This document shows positions 15,130 to 24,198 of a stretch of 64,000 bases of DNA, one piece after another. Each line of letters starts with the position of its first letter. The stretch's first letter is position 1. The notes below the pieces were generated by a model, which was not told where the DNA came from, searched no databases, and saw nothing but the letters and a program-made list of their open reading frames with translations. This DNA is from Ensifer adhaerens (GTDB taxonomy: Bacteria > Pseudomonadota > Alphaproteobacteria > Rhizobiales > Rhizobiaceae): the NCBI RefSeq assembly GCF_001270265.1, contig NZ_LGAP01000008.1, positions 124,001 through 188,000 of the forward strand. Reading direction: 5' to 3'. Made by a program: the position numbers and the translations under genes.

Positions 15130-16423
15130 TCGTCTTGTCCTCCTGTTCGGGGTCGATATCGCCGTCCTGGTCATGCGTTTCGTCGAACGGTGCAGCGCGC
15201 GGCGAGAGCTGCAGGCTCTCTGGCGTCGTTGCCGTTCCGGCATTGATCGGTGAGAAGGCATCGCGCTCGGCGACGGGAACCGGTGCGCGCATGCGGCTGC
15301 GGATAATGGCGTAGGCGGTGATGAGGATATGGGCGCAGGCGGTGATCATGAACAGCCCATAGGGGCCGGTCGCGGTCATGACCGGACCGCCGATCGTCGG
15401 GCCGATAATGGTGCCGATGCCGTAGAGCAGCAGCAATCCGCCGGAAACCTTGACGAAATCCTCGGCCGTCGCAAAGTCGTTGGCATGGGAAACGGCGATC
15501 GGATAGAGCGCGTTGGCGGCGGCGCCGTAGATCGCAATCAGCGTCAGCACGATCCAGACCTGGCTCGGTTCGACCAGGAAGATCAGGAGCCCGGCAAGCG
15601 CGCCGACGCCGGCAAGGGCTGCGAGCACATAACGCCGGTCGATGCGATCGGACAGGCGCCCGGCCGGCAGTTGCATCACCGCGCCGGCAAAGATCGCCAC
15701 GCTCATCATCGCGGCGACGGTGCTGTCGGAGAGGCCCGCCTGGCGACCGAAGACGGCGCCGAGCGTGCCGAAGGCGCCGTTGGCGATGCCGACGAGCAGG
15801 ATGCCGAGGAACGAGACCGGCGAATTGCGGTAAAGCCCGCGCAGGTCGAGCTGGACCTGCTTCAGCGGCTGCGGCGAGGCGGCCTTCGACAAAAGGGTCG
15901 GCAGCATCGCGACGCAATAGAGAATGCCGCAGATCATGAAGAGGGTGCTGGTGGAGGTATCGCCGAACGGGATCATCATCTGACCGCCGACGACGCCGAA
16001 GAGCGTGATGGCGATATAGAGGGAAAAGATCACGCCGCGGCTCTCATTGGTGGCGCGTTCGTTGAGCCAGCTTTCGATGATCATCGAGGTGCCGGCGGTG
16101 GAGAAGCCGGTGAGCGCCCGCAGGATCAACCACCACGTCGGGTCGATCAGGATGCCGGTCATCAGCGCGACGATGGCAATCATCGAGGTAAAGACGCTGA
16201 AGGCGCGCACGTGGCCGATGCGCTTGACGACGTTCGGTGCAAAGAAGCAGCCAAGGACGAAGCCGGCCGCCCAGGACGTGCCGATCAGGCCGAGGATGGT
16301 GGTGGGATAGCCCTCGGCGGTGCCTCTGACCGGCAGAAGCAGGCCCTGCAGGCCGTTGCCCAGGAAGAGAAACAGTGTGCCCAGCAGGAGAGAGGCGACG
16401 GGGAGCAGGTTTTTTCTCATCAT
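15116..16423 (-). CDS. MFS transporter, YcaD-like
   Basis: A 435-residue carrier with twelve predicted helices, beginning VASLLLGTLFLFLGNGLQGL. The central MFS loop motif appears as AGRLSDRIDRR. It contains GFSTAGTSMIIESWLNE, characteristic of the YcaD/COG0477 sugar-like branch in which ESWLNE follows helix 4. A long hydrophilic tail (about 45 residues, acidic) extends past the last helix and overlaps the DUF1192 start by 14 bases. Start is ATG at 16421-16423; the next codon is also ATG. Substrate unknown. Confidence 0.88.
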   Translation of the reverse strand: MMRKNLLPVASLLLGTLFLFLGNGLQGLLLPVRGTAEGYPTTILGLIGTSWAAGFVLGCFFAPNVVKRIGHVRAFSVFTSMIAIVALMTGILIDPTWWLILRALTGFSTAGTSMIIESWLNERATNESRGVIFSLYIAITLFGVVGGQMMIPFGDTSTSTLFMICGILYCVAMLPTLLSKAASPQPLKQVQLDLRGLYRNSPVSFLGILLVGIANGAFGTLGAVFGRQAGLSDSTVAAMMSVAIFAGAVMQLPAGRLSDRIDRRYVLAALAGVGALAGLLIFLVEPSQVWIVLTLIAIYGAAANALYPIAVSHANDFATAEDFVKVSGGLLLLYGIGTIIGPTIGGPVMTATGPYGLFMITACAHILITAYAIIRSRMRAPVPVAERDAFSPINAGTATTPESLQLSPRAAPFDETHDQDGDIDPEQEDKTNGPV

Positions 16424-16536
16424 CCATCCGAAAATCGTTCTGCCGTCAGCAAGCTAGGGCGGTGCGTCCCGAATTGCCAGCCGGATTCTGTCCGACCGGT
16501 CATTGCAAATCGGTGACGGAAACAATAGCCCTCTAA

Positions 16537-16578
16537 CGCATCATCCCAAGAATCGGAATCGAATTTCGGGATCGTAAG
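16537..16578. repeat. Imperfect palindromic intergenic repeat
   Basis: acgcatcatcccaag ... aatcggaatcgaatttcgggatcgt forms an imperfect inverted repeat with cgattccgatt-type core, a motif common between rhizobial genes. The rest of the gap 16424-16682 shows no gene. Confidence 0.45.
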
Positions 16579-16682
16579 CAGTTGCGCGTTCAGACGGCGT
16601 GCGCTGCTGCATGCGGCGACAAGGTGACGGCGGCGTGACAGTTCCGCCGGGTTAAGGGAACTATCCCGAGGATAGGCTGGAT

Positions 16683-16838
16683 ATGTCGAAGGCGCTGGCG
16701 ATCATTCTGCTTCTGGCGATGGCCATCCAGTTGATCTGGCCGATCGGCCTGCCGGGCCTGAGGCAGCGCCGCGACTTCTGGAAGATCGCCGTGTTCGCGC
16801 TCGTCATGATGATGGTCACGGTTCTCATTCGACCCTGA
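16683..16838 (+). CDS. Small two-helix membrane protein
   Basis: A 51-residue protein with two hydrophobic helices, LAIILLLAMAIQLIW and WKIAVFALVMMMVTVLI, joined by a basic loop PGLRQRRDF. The ATG at 16683 is preceded by gaggata at a suitable distance. Codon use is normal for the genome, with G/C at most third positions. No domain is recognised. It stands alone between divergent and downstream genes. The composition and ribosome site support a real gene, but there is no homology evidence from the sequence alone. Confidence 0.6.
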   Translation: MSKALAIILLLAMAIQLIWPIGLPGLRQRRDFWKIAVFALVMMMVTVLIRP

Positions 16839-16960
16839 CGGGTCCAATTCATCGCGGTGCGATGCCACGGTTGTGCCTTTGGAAACTGTGCCGATCGATC
16901 TACTCTGTTACGCCGTTACTCGATCAATAGTAGTAGCTGGAAAAGTGCGCAGGACAGATC

Positions 16961-18895
16961 ATGAAGAACGCGCTAGATTGTCCGTTTCATCAAGCAGATG
17001 AATTCGGGGGTTACTTGGAACGCCGCCTTGCTGCCATCCTTGCTGCCGATGTCGTGGGCTACAGCCGTCTCATAGGCGCTGACGAAACCGGTACGCTGGC
17101 CGCCATGAAGCGGCACAAGAACGAGCTGGTTGACCCGAAGGTCAGTCGGCACAAGGGCCGGATCGTCAAGCTGACCGGCGACGGCATTCTGGTCGAGTTC
17201 GCCAGCGTCGTGAACGCGGTCGCCTGCGCCGTCGACATTCAGCGCGGCATGCTTATCCGCAACGAAGACGTGCCGCAGTTGAAACGCATCGAACTGCGCA
17301 TCGGCGTGCATCTGGGCGACGTGATCGTCGAGGACGGCGATATCTTCGGCGATGGCGTCAATGTCGCAGCCCGGCTCGAGGGTCTGGCGGAGCCCTCCGG
17401 CATCGCGGTCTCCGCCTCGGTTCGCGACCATGTCGGGTCAAGGCTGGATGTCGGCTTCGTCGACAAGGGGCAGCATGCGCTAAAGAACATCGCGGCGGGC
17501 GTGCATGTCTATTCGGTGGCGCTGGGCGCTCCGACCAAGACCGCCAAGGTGTTGAACGGGACCCATACGGTGACCGTGGACGACGTTTACGGGCTGTCCG
17601 TCGCAGTTTTACCCTTCACCAACATGAGCCATGATCCGGAGCAGGAGTACTTCTCCGACGGTATCACCGAGGACATCATTACCGATCTGTCGAAGATCTC
17701 GCAGCTCCACGTCGTCGCCCGCAACACGGTGTTTACGTACAAGGGGCGGTCGGTCCGCGTCAAAACGGCGGCGCAGGAGCTCGGCGTTCGTTTCATCCTC
17801 GAAGGCAGCGTGCGCAAGGCCGGCACGCGCGTCCGCATCACCGGGCAACTGATCGACGCGCTGACCGGCACGCATCTGTGGGCGGATCGCTACGACCGCG
17901 ATCTCACCGACATCTTCGCCATTCAGGACGAAATCACCCACGCCATCGTCAATCAGTTGCGCATCAAGCTGTTGCCGGAGGAGAAGAAGGCGATCGAGCG
18001 GGATCCGACGACGAGCGTCGAAGCCTACACCTACTATCTGCGCGGTCGGCAGTTCTCGCATGCCTGGACCCGCTCCTATCTGCTGCTCGCCCGGCGCATG
18101 TTCCTGAAGGCCGTCGAACTCGATGCGAACTTTGCCCGTGCCTATGCGGGCATCGCCGATTGCGAGTCGGCACTGCGCGACTGGCACGAGCACGAGTTCC
18201 CGCTCGAGAGCATTCTGTGCACGAGCGAGCGGGCGCTGGCGCTCGACCCGAACCTGGCGGAGGCGCACGCTTCCCGGGGGCTGGTCCTGCATCAGGACGG
18301 GCAAGACGAAGAAGCCGCCGTCGAGTTCGAACGCGCGCTGGCGCTCGAACCCCAGCTCTACGAGGCAAACTTTCACTACGGACGCTTTCTCTTCATGCGC
18401 GGCGAGTTCGAAACGGCGATCCAGTTCTTCAAGCGGGCGGCGGAAATCCATCCCGACGACTACCTCTCGCCGATCCACCTGATGAGCGCCTACAAGTCGC
18501 TCGGCCAGGAAACCGAGCGCGGACACTGGGCGAAGATCGGCATCTCCCGGGCGGAGCGGGCGCTGGAGCTGCACCCGGAAAATTCCGGTCCGGCCCACCG
18601 CGGCGCCCTGGCGCTTGCCCACATGGGCGAGGCGGAGCGCGCTCGCGAATGGGCGGCGTGCGCGATCGCCATCGATCCGGACGATGTCGTCGCGCGCTAC
18701 AATACGGCCTGCGTCTACTCGATCCTCGGCGATGTCGACACGGCACTCGACATGCTCGAGAGCCTGTTGCCGCAGAGTTCCTGCTACCAACTGCTGTGGT
18801 TCAAGCAGGATTCCGATCTCGATGCCGTTCGCCACCATGTACGCTTCCAGGCCATGGTGGCGGCGATCGCCCAATGCGAGGCCACACAGCATTGA
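16961..18895 (+). CDS. Class III adenylate/guanylate cyclase with FlgO/TolB-like and TPR domains
   Basis: A 644-residue cytoplasmic protein. Cyclase domain at about residues 18-185: ILAADVVGYSRLIGADETGT has the metal aspartate, GRIVKLTGDGILVEF the second aspartate, and GDGVNVAARLEGLAEPSG the transition-state Asn/Arg. Residues ~205-345 are a FlgO/TolB_N-like domain (SVAVLPFTNMSHDPEQEYFS, then LEGSVRKAGTRVRITGQLID). The C-terminal ~250 residues are TPRs (FARAYAGIADCESALR, NLAEAHASRGLVLHQDGQ). Sinorhizobia carry many such cyclases. There is no transmembrane segment. Signal and target are unknown. Confidence 0.92.
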   Translation: MKNALDCPFHQADEFGGYLERRLAAILAADVVGYSRLIGADETGTLAAMKRHKNELVDPKVSRHKGRIVKLTGDGILVEFASVVNAVACAVDIQRGMLIRNEDVPQLKRIELRIGVHLGDVIVEDGDIFGDGVNVAARLEGLAEPSGIAVSASVRDHVGSRLDVGFVDKGQHALKNIAAGVHVYSVALGAPTKTAKVLNGTHTVTVDDVYGLSVAVLPFTNMSHDPEQEYFSDGITEDIITDLSKISQLHVVARNTVFTYKGRSVRVKTAAQELGVRFILEGSVRKAGTRVRITGQLIDALTGTHLWADRYDRDLTDIFAIQDEITHAIVNQLRIKLLPEEKKAIERDPTTSVEAYTYYLRGRQFSHAWTRSYLLLARRMFLKAVELDANFARAYAGIADCESALRDWHEHEFPLESILCTSERALALDPNLAEAHASRGLVLHQDGQDEEAAVEFERALALEPQLYEANFHYGRFLFMRGEFETAIQFFKRAAEIHPDDYLSPIHLMSAYKSLGQETERGHWAKIGISRAERALELHPENSGPAHRGALALAHMGEAERAREWAACAIAIDPDDVVARYNTACVYSILGDVDTALDMLESLLPQSSCYQLLWFKQDSDLDAVRHHVRFQAMVAAIAQCEATQH

Positions 18896-18905
18896 CGACC
18901 TGAGG

Positions 18906-20414
18906 TCAATGGGCGCGGTAGGATGCGGCCGGCTGCCGCGGCTTGCCCCGTGTACACCACCAGATGCCGGCACCCGTGGTGAACAGGAGGCCCGTTGCCA
19001 GCAGCACGACAGCGACAAACGCCTTTTCGAAGGCCGATTTGGCGAGTGTCACCAGGCCTTCGGCCGCATCGGGCGACAGCGTTGCCGCCAGGATCAGCGC
19101 CTCGTCCAGGCTGTCGCGTGCGACCGCCGATATGCCTGCGCCTTCCGGCAGGATGACAAAGGCGGTGTAGACCGCCGACATGACGCTGCCGAGCACCGCA
19201 ATGCCGATGGCGCCGCCCAGCTCGAACGAAACCTCCTCGATGGAGGCGGCCATGCCGGCGCGCTGCGGCGGAGCGTTGGACATGATGGCGCTGGACGCGG
19301 CCGTCATCGACGCCCCAATGCCGAGGCCGAGCACGACAAGGCTGACGATCTGGCCGAGAATGCCGGCGTCGTGCACGGCAAGAAACGCGCCGAGGCCGGC
19401 CGCCGCGGTGAGGAGGCCGGTGTGCAGCACCATCTCGGCGCCGAAGCGCGGCAGGACCATGCCCGTGAGCGGCCCGGCGACAAAGGCGGCAAGCGGGATC
19501 GGCAGGATGAAGATGCCGGCCTCAAGCGGTGAATAGCCGGTGACAAGCTGCAGCCGCTGGCTGAGCACGAGCTCGACGCCGACGAGCGCTGCCGAAGCCA
19601 CCAGAGCTGCGGCGACGCCCGAGGAAAAGGCGGCGTTGCGGAACAGGCCGAAGTCGATCATCGGGTGCTGGCTGCGCCTCTGCCGGCGCACGAAGAGAAC
19701 GAGTGCCGCGGCGCCGATCGCGGCGGCGATGAGCCCGGCTTCAGCCGACGGCTCGCGCTTGCTCATCTCTTTGATGGCATAGGCAAGCCCGACCAGGCCG
19801 ACCATGATCTGGAAGGAGCCGAGCGGATCCCACGGGTGATCCTTGTTGCCCTTGCTGTTGGGCAGCACGACCACGCCGAGCAGCAATGCCACCGCGACGA
19901 TCGGCACGTTGATGAGAAAGACCGAGCCCCACCAGAAGTATTCGAGCAGGAAACCGCCGAGCACCGGGCCGATCGCCGCACCACCGGAGGCGATGGCCGC
20001 CCAGATGCCGATCGCCAGCGCCCGCTCGCGCTCGTCGGTGAAGGTCAGCCGGATGATTGAGAGCGTCGCCGGCATCATCAAGGCGGCACCGACCGCAAGG
20101 AGAACACGGCCGGCAATCAGGATCGGCGGGTTCGGCGCATAGGCAGCCAGCAGAGAGGCGAGGCCGAACACGGCGAGACCGGCAATGAACGGCCGCTTGT
20201 GGCCAAGCCTGTCGCCAAGCGTGCCGAGCCCAGGAAGCAGGCCGGCGACGACCAGCGCATAGGCATTGACGATCCAGAGCTTTTCCGACGCGGAGGCGCC
20301 GAGATCGTGGGTCAGCCGGGGGAGGGCCGTATAAAGCACGGTCATATCGACGACGATCAGCAGCAGCGCGCTCGACACGATGGCAAGAATGAGCCAGCGA
20401 TTATGCGGGGACAT
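18906..20414 (-). CDS. DHA2-family MFS multidrug exporter (SmvA/QacA-like)
   Basis: A 502-residue, 14-helix proton-coupled drug exporter of the EmrB/QacA branch. The first helix carries VVDMTVLYTALPRL (D1 motif), followed by GTLGDRLGHKRPF (loop 2-3, motif A) and SGGAAIGPVLGGFLLEYF (motif C, GPxLGG, marking antiporters). QacA and SmvA export cationic biocides and dyes. It is divergent from a TetR gene 105 bases away, which is probably its repressor. The ATG at 20412-20414 lies just inside the intergenic control region. Confidence 0.92.
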   Translation of the reverse strand: MSPHNRWLILAIVSSALLLIVVDMTVLYTALPRLTHDLGASASEKLWIVNAYALVVAGLLPGLGTLGDRLGHKRPFIAGLAVFGLASLLAAYAPNPPILIAGRVLLAVGAALMMPATLSIIRLTFTDERERALAIGIWAAIASGGAAIGPVLGGFLLEYFWWGSVFLINVPIVAVALLLGVVVLPNSKGNKDHPWDPLGSFQIMVGLVGLAYAIKEMSKREPSAEAGLIAAAIGAAALVLFVRRQRRSQHPMIDFGLFRNAAFSSGVAAALVASAALVGVELVLSQRLQLVTGYSPLEAGIFILPIPLAAFVAGPLTGMVLPRFGAEMVLHTGLLTAAAGLGAFLAVHDAGILGQIVSLVVLGLGIGASMTAASSAIMSNAPPQRAGMAASIEEVSFELGGAIGIAVLGSVMSAVYTAFVILPEGAGISAVARDSLDEALILAATLSPDAAEGLVTLAKSAFEKAFVAVVLLATGLLFTTGAGIWWCTRGKPRQPAASYRAH

Positions 20415-20487
20415 GGTACACCTCTGTGGCCGACCCGCTGCCTGCGGGACCTATGGCCTTGTTAACGTCAGAGCGATTATATAAATA

Positions 20488-20497
20488 CATACGTATG
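20488..20497. promoter_or_regulatory. Palindrome between DHA2 exporter and tetR genes
   Basis: Perfect 10-base palindrome catacgtatg inside an AT-rich stretch (gattatataaatacatacgtatggaatt), the only such stretch in the 105-base divergent gap. It is the best candidate operator for the TetR protein. Confidence 0.5.
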
Positions 20498-20519
20498 GAA
20501 TTGAAAGAGGGAATCGGAA

Positions 20520-21068
20520 ATGGGACGACGCCGGACAATCGATCGCGACAAGGTGCTGGATGCGGCGGAGGCGACTGTGAGCGCCGTCGGTGCCGCCGGC
20601 CTGACGATCGACGCGGTGGCCAAGGCGGCAGGCATAACCAAGGGCGGCGTGCAATACTGCTTCGGCAACAAGGACGGCTTGATCGACGCGATGATGGAGC
20701 GCTGGTTCAACGAATTCGACAGTGCGGTGGCGGCCGAAGTCGGAGACGATGCTGACCCGGTGACGGCGATGCGCGCACATGCGGAGGTGACGGAACGCAT
20801 GAACACGGCGGAGAACGCCCGCACGTCGGGGATGATGGCAGCGCTCCTGCAGCGCGAAGACCACATGGAGAAGAACCGGGTGTGGTACCGCGGACGTCTC
20901 GACAGTCTCGATCTGTCGACCGAGGAGGGGCGCCGCGCGCGCCTCGCCTTTCTCGCAACCGAAGGCGCATTCCTGTTGCGCAGTTTCGGCTTCATCGACA
21001 TGGACGACGCGGAATGGCGCGATATCTTCGGCGATATCGTCGCCCTAGTGCCGAAGCAAACCGCCTGA
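20520..21068 (+). CDS. TetR family repressor
   Basis: A 182-residue regulator. The N-terminal HTH runs KVLDAAEATVSAVGAAGLTI, DAVAKAAGITKGGVQYCFGN, KDGLIDAMMERW; the TKGGVQYCFGNKDGL recognition helix and turn is standard for TetR. The C-terminal ligand domain is ~120 residues and resembles TetR_C of the YcdC/QacR-like single-domain sensors. It is divergent from the DHA2 exporter, so it likely represses it and itself. A gagggaatcggaa ribosome site precedes the ATG. Confidence 0.92.
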   Translation: MGRRRTIDRDKVLDAAEATVSAVGAAGLTIDAVAKAAGITKGGVQYCFGNKDGLIDAMMERWFNEFDSAVAAEVGDDADPVTAMRAHAEVTERMNTAENARTSGMMAALLQREDHMEKNRVWYRGRLDSLDLSTEEGRRARLAFLATEGAFLLRSFGFIDMDDAEWRDIFGDIVALVPKQTA

Positions 21069-21131
21069 ACGCAGCAGCAACTCTGACCGGCACGATTGGC
21101 GGCCGGCCTGGTTTTGGACGAAAGGAAGCGC

Positions 21132-21653
21132 ATGCCGACGTTGGTCGAGGTCGTTGCCTATGACAAGGCATGGCCGCGCGCATTTGCTGAGATGTCGAAA
21201 CACCTAATGAGCCGGCTCGGCTCGGCGGTGATCGCGATCGACCATATCGGCAGCACCGCCGTTCCAGGGCTCGCCGCGAAACCGATTATCGATATCGACG
21301 TGACCATGGGCGGGTCGGATGCGATTGCTGCTGGCAGCGCAGCGCTCGTTGCCGGCGGTTTTGCGCCACGGGGGAATAGGTATGACGATGGCGTCTGGGC
21401 ATTTGCCAAACAGGGAGCGCCGGGTCAGCGCGTCTATCTCTGCCCGCCTTTCAGCGACACCCATCGCCGCCGGCTGATCTTTCGTGATCAGCTACGTCAA
21501 AGCCGTGAGACGGCTGAAGCCTACGCGTTGCTGAAGCGACGTCTTGCCGCGACATTTGCCTTTGATGGCGACAGCTACACCGCGGCCAAGACGCAATTTA
21601 TCGACGAGGTCGTTAAACGCGCCGGCCCGGGGTTGACCGAAGCGCTCTTCTGA
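21132..21653 (+). CDS. GrpB family nucleotidyltransferase-fold protein
   Basis: A 173-residue protein of the GrpB/UPF0157 family, which has a nucleotidyltransferase-like fold. The signature IDHIGSTAVPGLAAKPIIDI (GST-x(10)-DID pattern) is near residue 40, and the C-terminal KTQFIDEVV follows. Biochemical role is not established for most members. The ATG at 21132 follows aaaggaag; an ATG at 21096 in frame lies inside the gap after tetR and lacks this site. It is 63 bases after tetR and may be co-transcribed. Confidence 0.88.
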   Translation: MPTLVEVVAYDKAWPRAFAEMSKHLMSRLGSAVIAIDHIGSTAVPGLAAKPIIDIDVTMGGSDAIAAGSAALVAGGFAPRGNRYDDGVWAFAKQGAPGQRVYLCPPFSDTHRRRLIFRDQLRQSRETAEAYALLKRRLAATFAFDGDSYTAAKTQFIDEVVKRAGPGLTEALF

Positions 21654-21671
21654 ATGCCTGTCCTCTCAGGT

Positions 21672-22607
21672 CTAAAGCGCGATGGAACCGCGCATCGCAG
21701 TCACACAGGCGCCGGCAATGCTGGTTCGCCGCACGGTGCCGCCTTGTTTGCTGACGCTGACCTCAATGATGCTTCGGCGGCCCATCTCGACGCCTTGCTC
21801 GATCGTCAGATCGACGTCGATAGTCTTCTCGGGCAGAAGCGAGACGAGATAGGCGCCAAGGGCGGCCGAAGCGCTTCCGGTCGCCGGGTCTTCGATGACA
21901 TTGTCGAGTGGTGCAAACATACGGGCGCGCAGCTGCCATGGCCGTTCGGCCGAACGCGCATAGAGAAACAGGCTGAAGCTGTCTTCATCCGGCTTGTAGC
22001 GTCCATTGGCCGCCTCGAAGGCAGTGACGTTGGGACGCGTCGCCGACAGTGCAGTGACATCCTTCAGTTCCGCAACGGCGAAGGGCAGCCCGACGGAAAC
22101 GCGCACCGGCGCGTGGTTGCGTGTGCTGACGGCATCGGGCGGGAGCATGGCGCAGGCGGCGATCGTCTCCACATCGATGCTCGGCCCGATGCTCAAGGCG
22201 CGCGGCACGACGATACGCGCGCCCGTCACAGCGCCGTCCGCGCGCGACAAGGCGACTTCGACCAGGCCGGCCAGTTCTTCAAACCGCAGGTGATCGCCGG
22301 TGGCCCGGCCGAAAAGCTCTGCCCGCTGGCCGACGACGAAAGCGGTGCCGACATTCGGATGTCCGGCGAAGGGGATCTCTATCGTCGGGGTGAAGATGCG
22401 CACGCGGGCTGTATTGGCAGGATCTTCCGGCGGCAACACGAAGGTGACTTCGGAATAGCCGAACTCGGTCGCGATCGCCTGCATCTGCGCATCGCTTAAA
22501 CCCCGAGCATCTGGAATGACGGCGAGCTGGTTGCCGGCGAAACGATCCTCGGTGAAAACGTCGACGGTCACATAGTCGACGGAACGCAGGGGGGCAAAAG
22601 AAGTCAT
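21672..22607 (-). CDS. PhzF family isomerase/epimerase
   Basis: A 311-residue protein with the two-lobed diaminopimelate-epimerase-like fold of PhzF. The N-terminal lobe has [20 protein letters not shown]; the catalytic glutamate lies in GYSEVTFV (about residue 52); [13 protein letters not shown] supplies the loop GHP. The second lobe carries [15 protein letters not shown]. PhzF isomerises dihydro-hydroxyanthranilate in phenazine makers, but isolated homologues like this one have unknown substrates. No phenazine genes are nearby. It is convergent with the GrpB gene, 18 bases apart. Confidence 0.92.
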   Translation of the reverse strand: MTSFAPLRSVDYVTVDVFTEDRFAGNQLAVIPDARGLSDAQMQAIATEFGYSEVTFVLPPEDPANTARVRIFTPTIEIPFAGHPNVGTAFVVGQRAELFGRATGDHLRFEELAGLVEVALSRADGAVTGARIVVPRALSIGPSIDVETIAACAMLPPDAVSTRNHAPVRVSVGLPFAVAELKDVTALSATRPNVTAFEAANGRYKPDEDSFSLFLYARSAERPWQLRARMFAPLDNVIEDPATGSASAALGAYLVSLLPEKTIDVDLTIEQGVEMGRRSIIEVSVSKQGGTVRRTSIAGACVTAMRGSIAL

Positions 22608-22770
22608 AAACGCTCACTTCCGCTTGGTGCGGCGCCGATCCGCGCCGCCTGATGGCCTGGAGCGAAAGGTTTAAGGCAGGCGTCGGGGTGGGCAAAGGCG
22701 CCAACTTGTCTTGGTGACAAGTTCGGCATTCTCCGGTTCGCGGGGGGCGACAGACTTTGGTTGCCGCAAG

Positions 22771-22795
22771 GAAAAGGGGCCGATAATCGGCCCCT
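22771..22795 (-). terminator. Terminator after the aldolase gene
   Basis: On the minus strand: stem aggggccga / tcggcccct with a 3-base loop, followed by ttttcc. It lies 31 bases past the stop codon. Confidence 0.75.
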
Positions 22796-22825
22796 CATCC
22801 TGTCCTCTAGCGGGTGCAAGCCAAC

Positions 22826-23851
22826 TTAGGCTGCTTTCTCCAGATCCTTCTTCCAACTGCCCTTGGCAGCCAGGCTGCACATTTCGGCGCGGTGGGAGAA
22901 GGCCCGCTGGCCGGCGGCGACGTTCTCGGCCTTGCCGTTCCAGGCCGAAAGCGCCTCCTGCTGGAGGGCGCGGCCGTAGGAGAAGGTGAGCTTCCAGGGC
23001 AGATCATGGGTCGCATTCATGGCCGAGAGATGGGCCGTTGCTTCCTCTGTCGTCTGGCCGCCGGACAGGAAGGCGATGCCGGGAACGGCTGATGGCACTG
23101 TGCGCCGTAGCACCCTGATGGTGCGCTCGGCCACTTCGGCAACGGACGCCTTGCGCGCCTTCTTGCCGTCGATCACCATGCTCGGCTTCAGGATCATGCC
23201 TTCGAGCTTCACCCGCATTTCCGCAAGGGCCTCGAAGGTGACGCGAAGCGTCCATTCGGTGACGTGCTCAGACCGGTCGATCGAGTGATCGCCGGGTGTG
23301 CCGTCCATCAGCACCTCCGGCTCGACGATCGGAACGATGCCGGCCTCCTGGCAAAGAGCAGCGTAGCGCGCGAGCGCATGGGCGTTCGCCCTGACTGCGC
23401 CCGGGCTCGGCAGGCTGTCGGAGATCGCGATCACGCCGCGCCATTTGGCAAAGCGCGCGCCGGCCTCGTAATATTTCGTCAGGCGTTGCGCCAGGCCATC
23501 GAGACCTTCGGTGATCGTTTCTGCCGGAAAGTTGGTCATCGGCTTGGCGCCGGCATCGACCTTGATGCCGGGGATCGAGCCGGCGGCGCGGATGACGTCG
23601 ACCAGCGGCGTACCGTCGGCGGCCTTCTGGAACAGGGTTTCCTCGTAAAGAATGACGCCGGAGATGTACTTGCGCATCGCCTCGTCGGCCCGAAGCAGCA
23701 TCTCGCGATAGTCGCGCCGTGACGTCTCCGTCGATTCCAGGCCGATGCCGTCGAAGCGCTTCTTGATCGTCGCCGTGGACTCGTCGGCGGCAAGCAGTCC
23801 CCGGCCGTTTGCGACCATGGCAACCGCGATGTCTTCCAGTCTTTCGCTCAT
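22826..23851 (-). CDS. fbaB: Class I fructose-bisphosphate aldolase
   Basis: A 341-residue Schiff-base aldolase of glycolysis/gluconeogenesis. The protein opens with ANGRGLLAADESTATIKKRF, typical of eukaryote-like class I aldolases; KWRGVI and EGMILKPSMVIDGKK include the active-site lysines, and IAFLSGGQTTEEAT binds phosphate. The ATG at 23849-23851 follows gggagaag. It is last in the minus-strand set tkt-gap-(glycolipid-binding)-pgk-fba but is separated from pgk by 347 bases and a palindromic repeat, so it probably has its own promoter. The S. meliloti gene at this locus is called fbaB or fda. Confidence 0.93.
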   Translation of the reverse strand: MSERLEDIAVAMVANGRGLLAADESTATIKKRFDGIGLESTETSRRDYREMLLRADEAMRKYISGVILYEETLFQKAADGTPLVDVIRAAGSIPGIKVDAGAKPMTNFPAETITEGLDGLAQRLTKYYEAGARFAKWRGVIAISDSLPSPGAVRANAHALARYAALCQEAGIVPIVEPEVLMDGTPGDHSIDRSEHVTEWTLRVTFEALAEMRVKLEGMILKPSMVIDGKKARKASVAEVAERTIRVLRRTVPSAVPGIAFLSGGQTTEEATAHLSAMNATHDLPWKLTFSYGRALQQEALSAWNGKAENVAAGQRAFSHRAEMCSLAAKGSWKKDLEKAA

Positions 23852-23865
23852 GCTTCTTCTCCCTA

Positions 23866-23911
23866 GATCACGATGATTTGGGCCGGGCCGGCCCACATCA
23901 TAAACGTGATC
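23866..23911. repeat. Palindromic repeat upstream of fbaB
   Basis: Arms gatcacg (23866-23872) and cgtgatc (23905-23911) enclose inner arms atgat...atcat and tgggccgg/ccggccca, giving an almost continuous hairpin. It resembles a common Sinorhizobium repeat and sits 15 bases upstream of the fbaB ATG. The remainder of the gap, 23912-24159, shows no gene; it becomes AT-rich toward pgk. Confidence 0.6.
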
Positions 23912-24159
23912 GTTCCCAATAAGTAGAGCGGGATGCGGGCGGAACACCGCACACACTTTTCCTCATCCCGCTCAGCGCCGATCAACAAGGACCAGGCGAC
24001 CACTGAAACAGTTTCGGGACCGACGGTGCGCAAACAACCGCCACGCCCCCAAACTAGGGCGCGAGTAACAGGTGAAATTGTCCGGGAAAAAGGCAGGAAA
24101 AGCGACTGAAACGATTTAAATTATTTTAATCGGTTGAATTATCTTTGTTTTTTCTGTGT

Positions 24160-24190
24160 CTCAGGCGCGCGGGTAACCCGCGCGCCTGAG
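24160..24190 (-). terminator. Strong hairpin just after pgk
   Basis: Perfect 14-base arms ctcaggcgcgcggg / cccgcgcgcctgag with a 3-base loop, 9 bases after the pgk stop. On the minus strand it is followed by A-rich, not U-rich, sequence, so it may be an RNA-end-protecting hairpin rather than an intrinsic terminator. Confidence 0.55.
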
Positions 24191-24198
24191 AGTTCGGC

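Noticed and set aside
20426-20755. 109-residue plus-strand frame overlapping tetR
   Set aside because: It crosses the control region and is out of frame with the clear TetR HTH.
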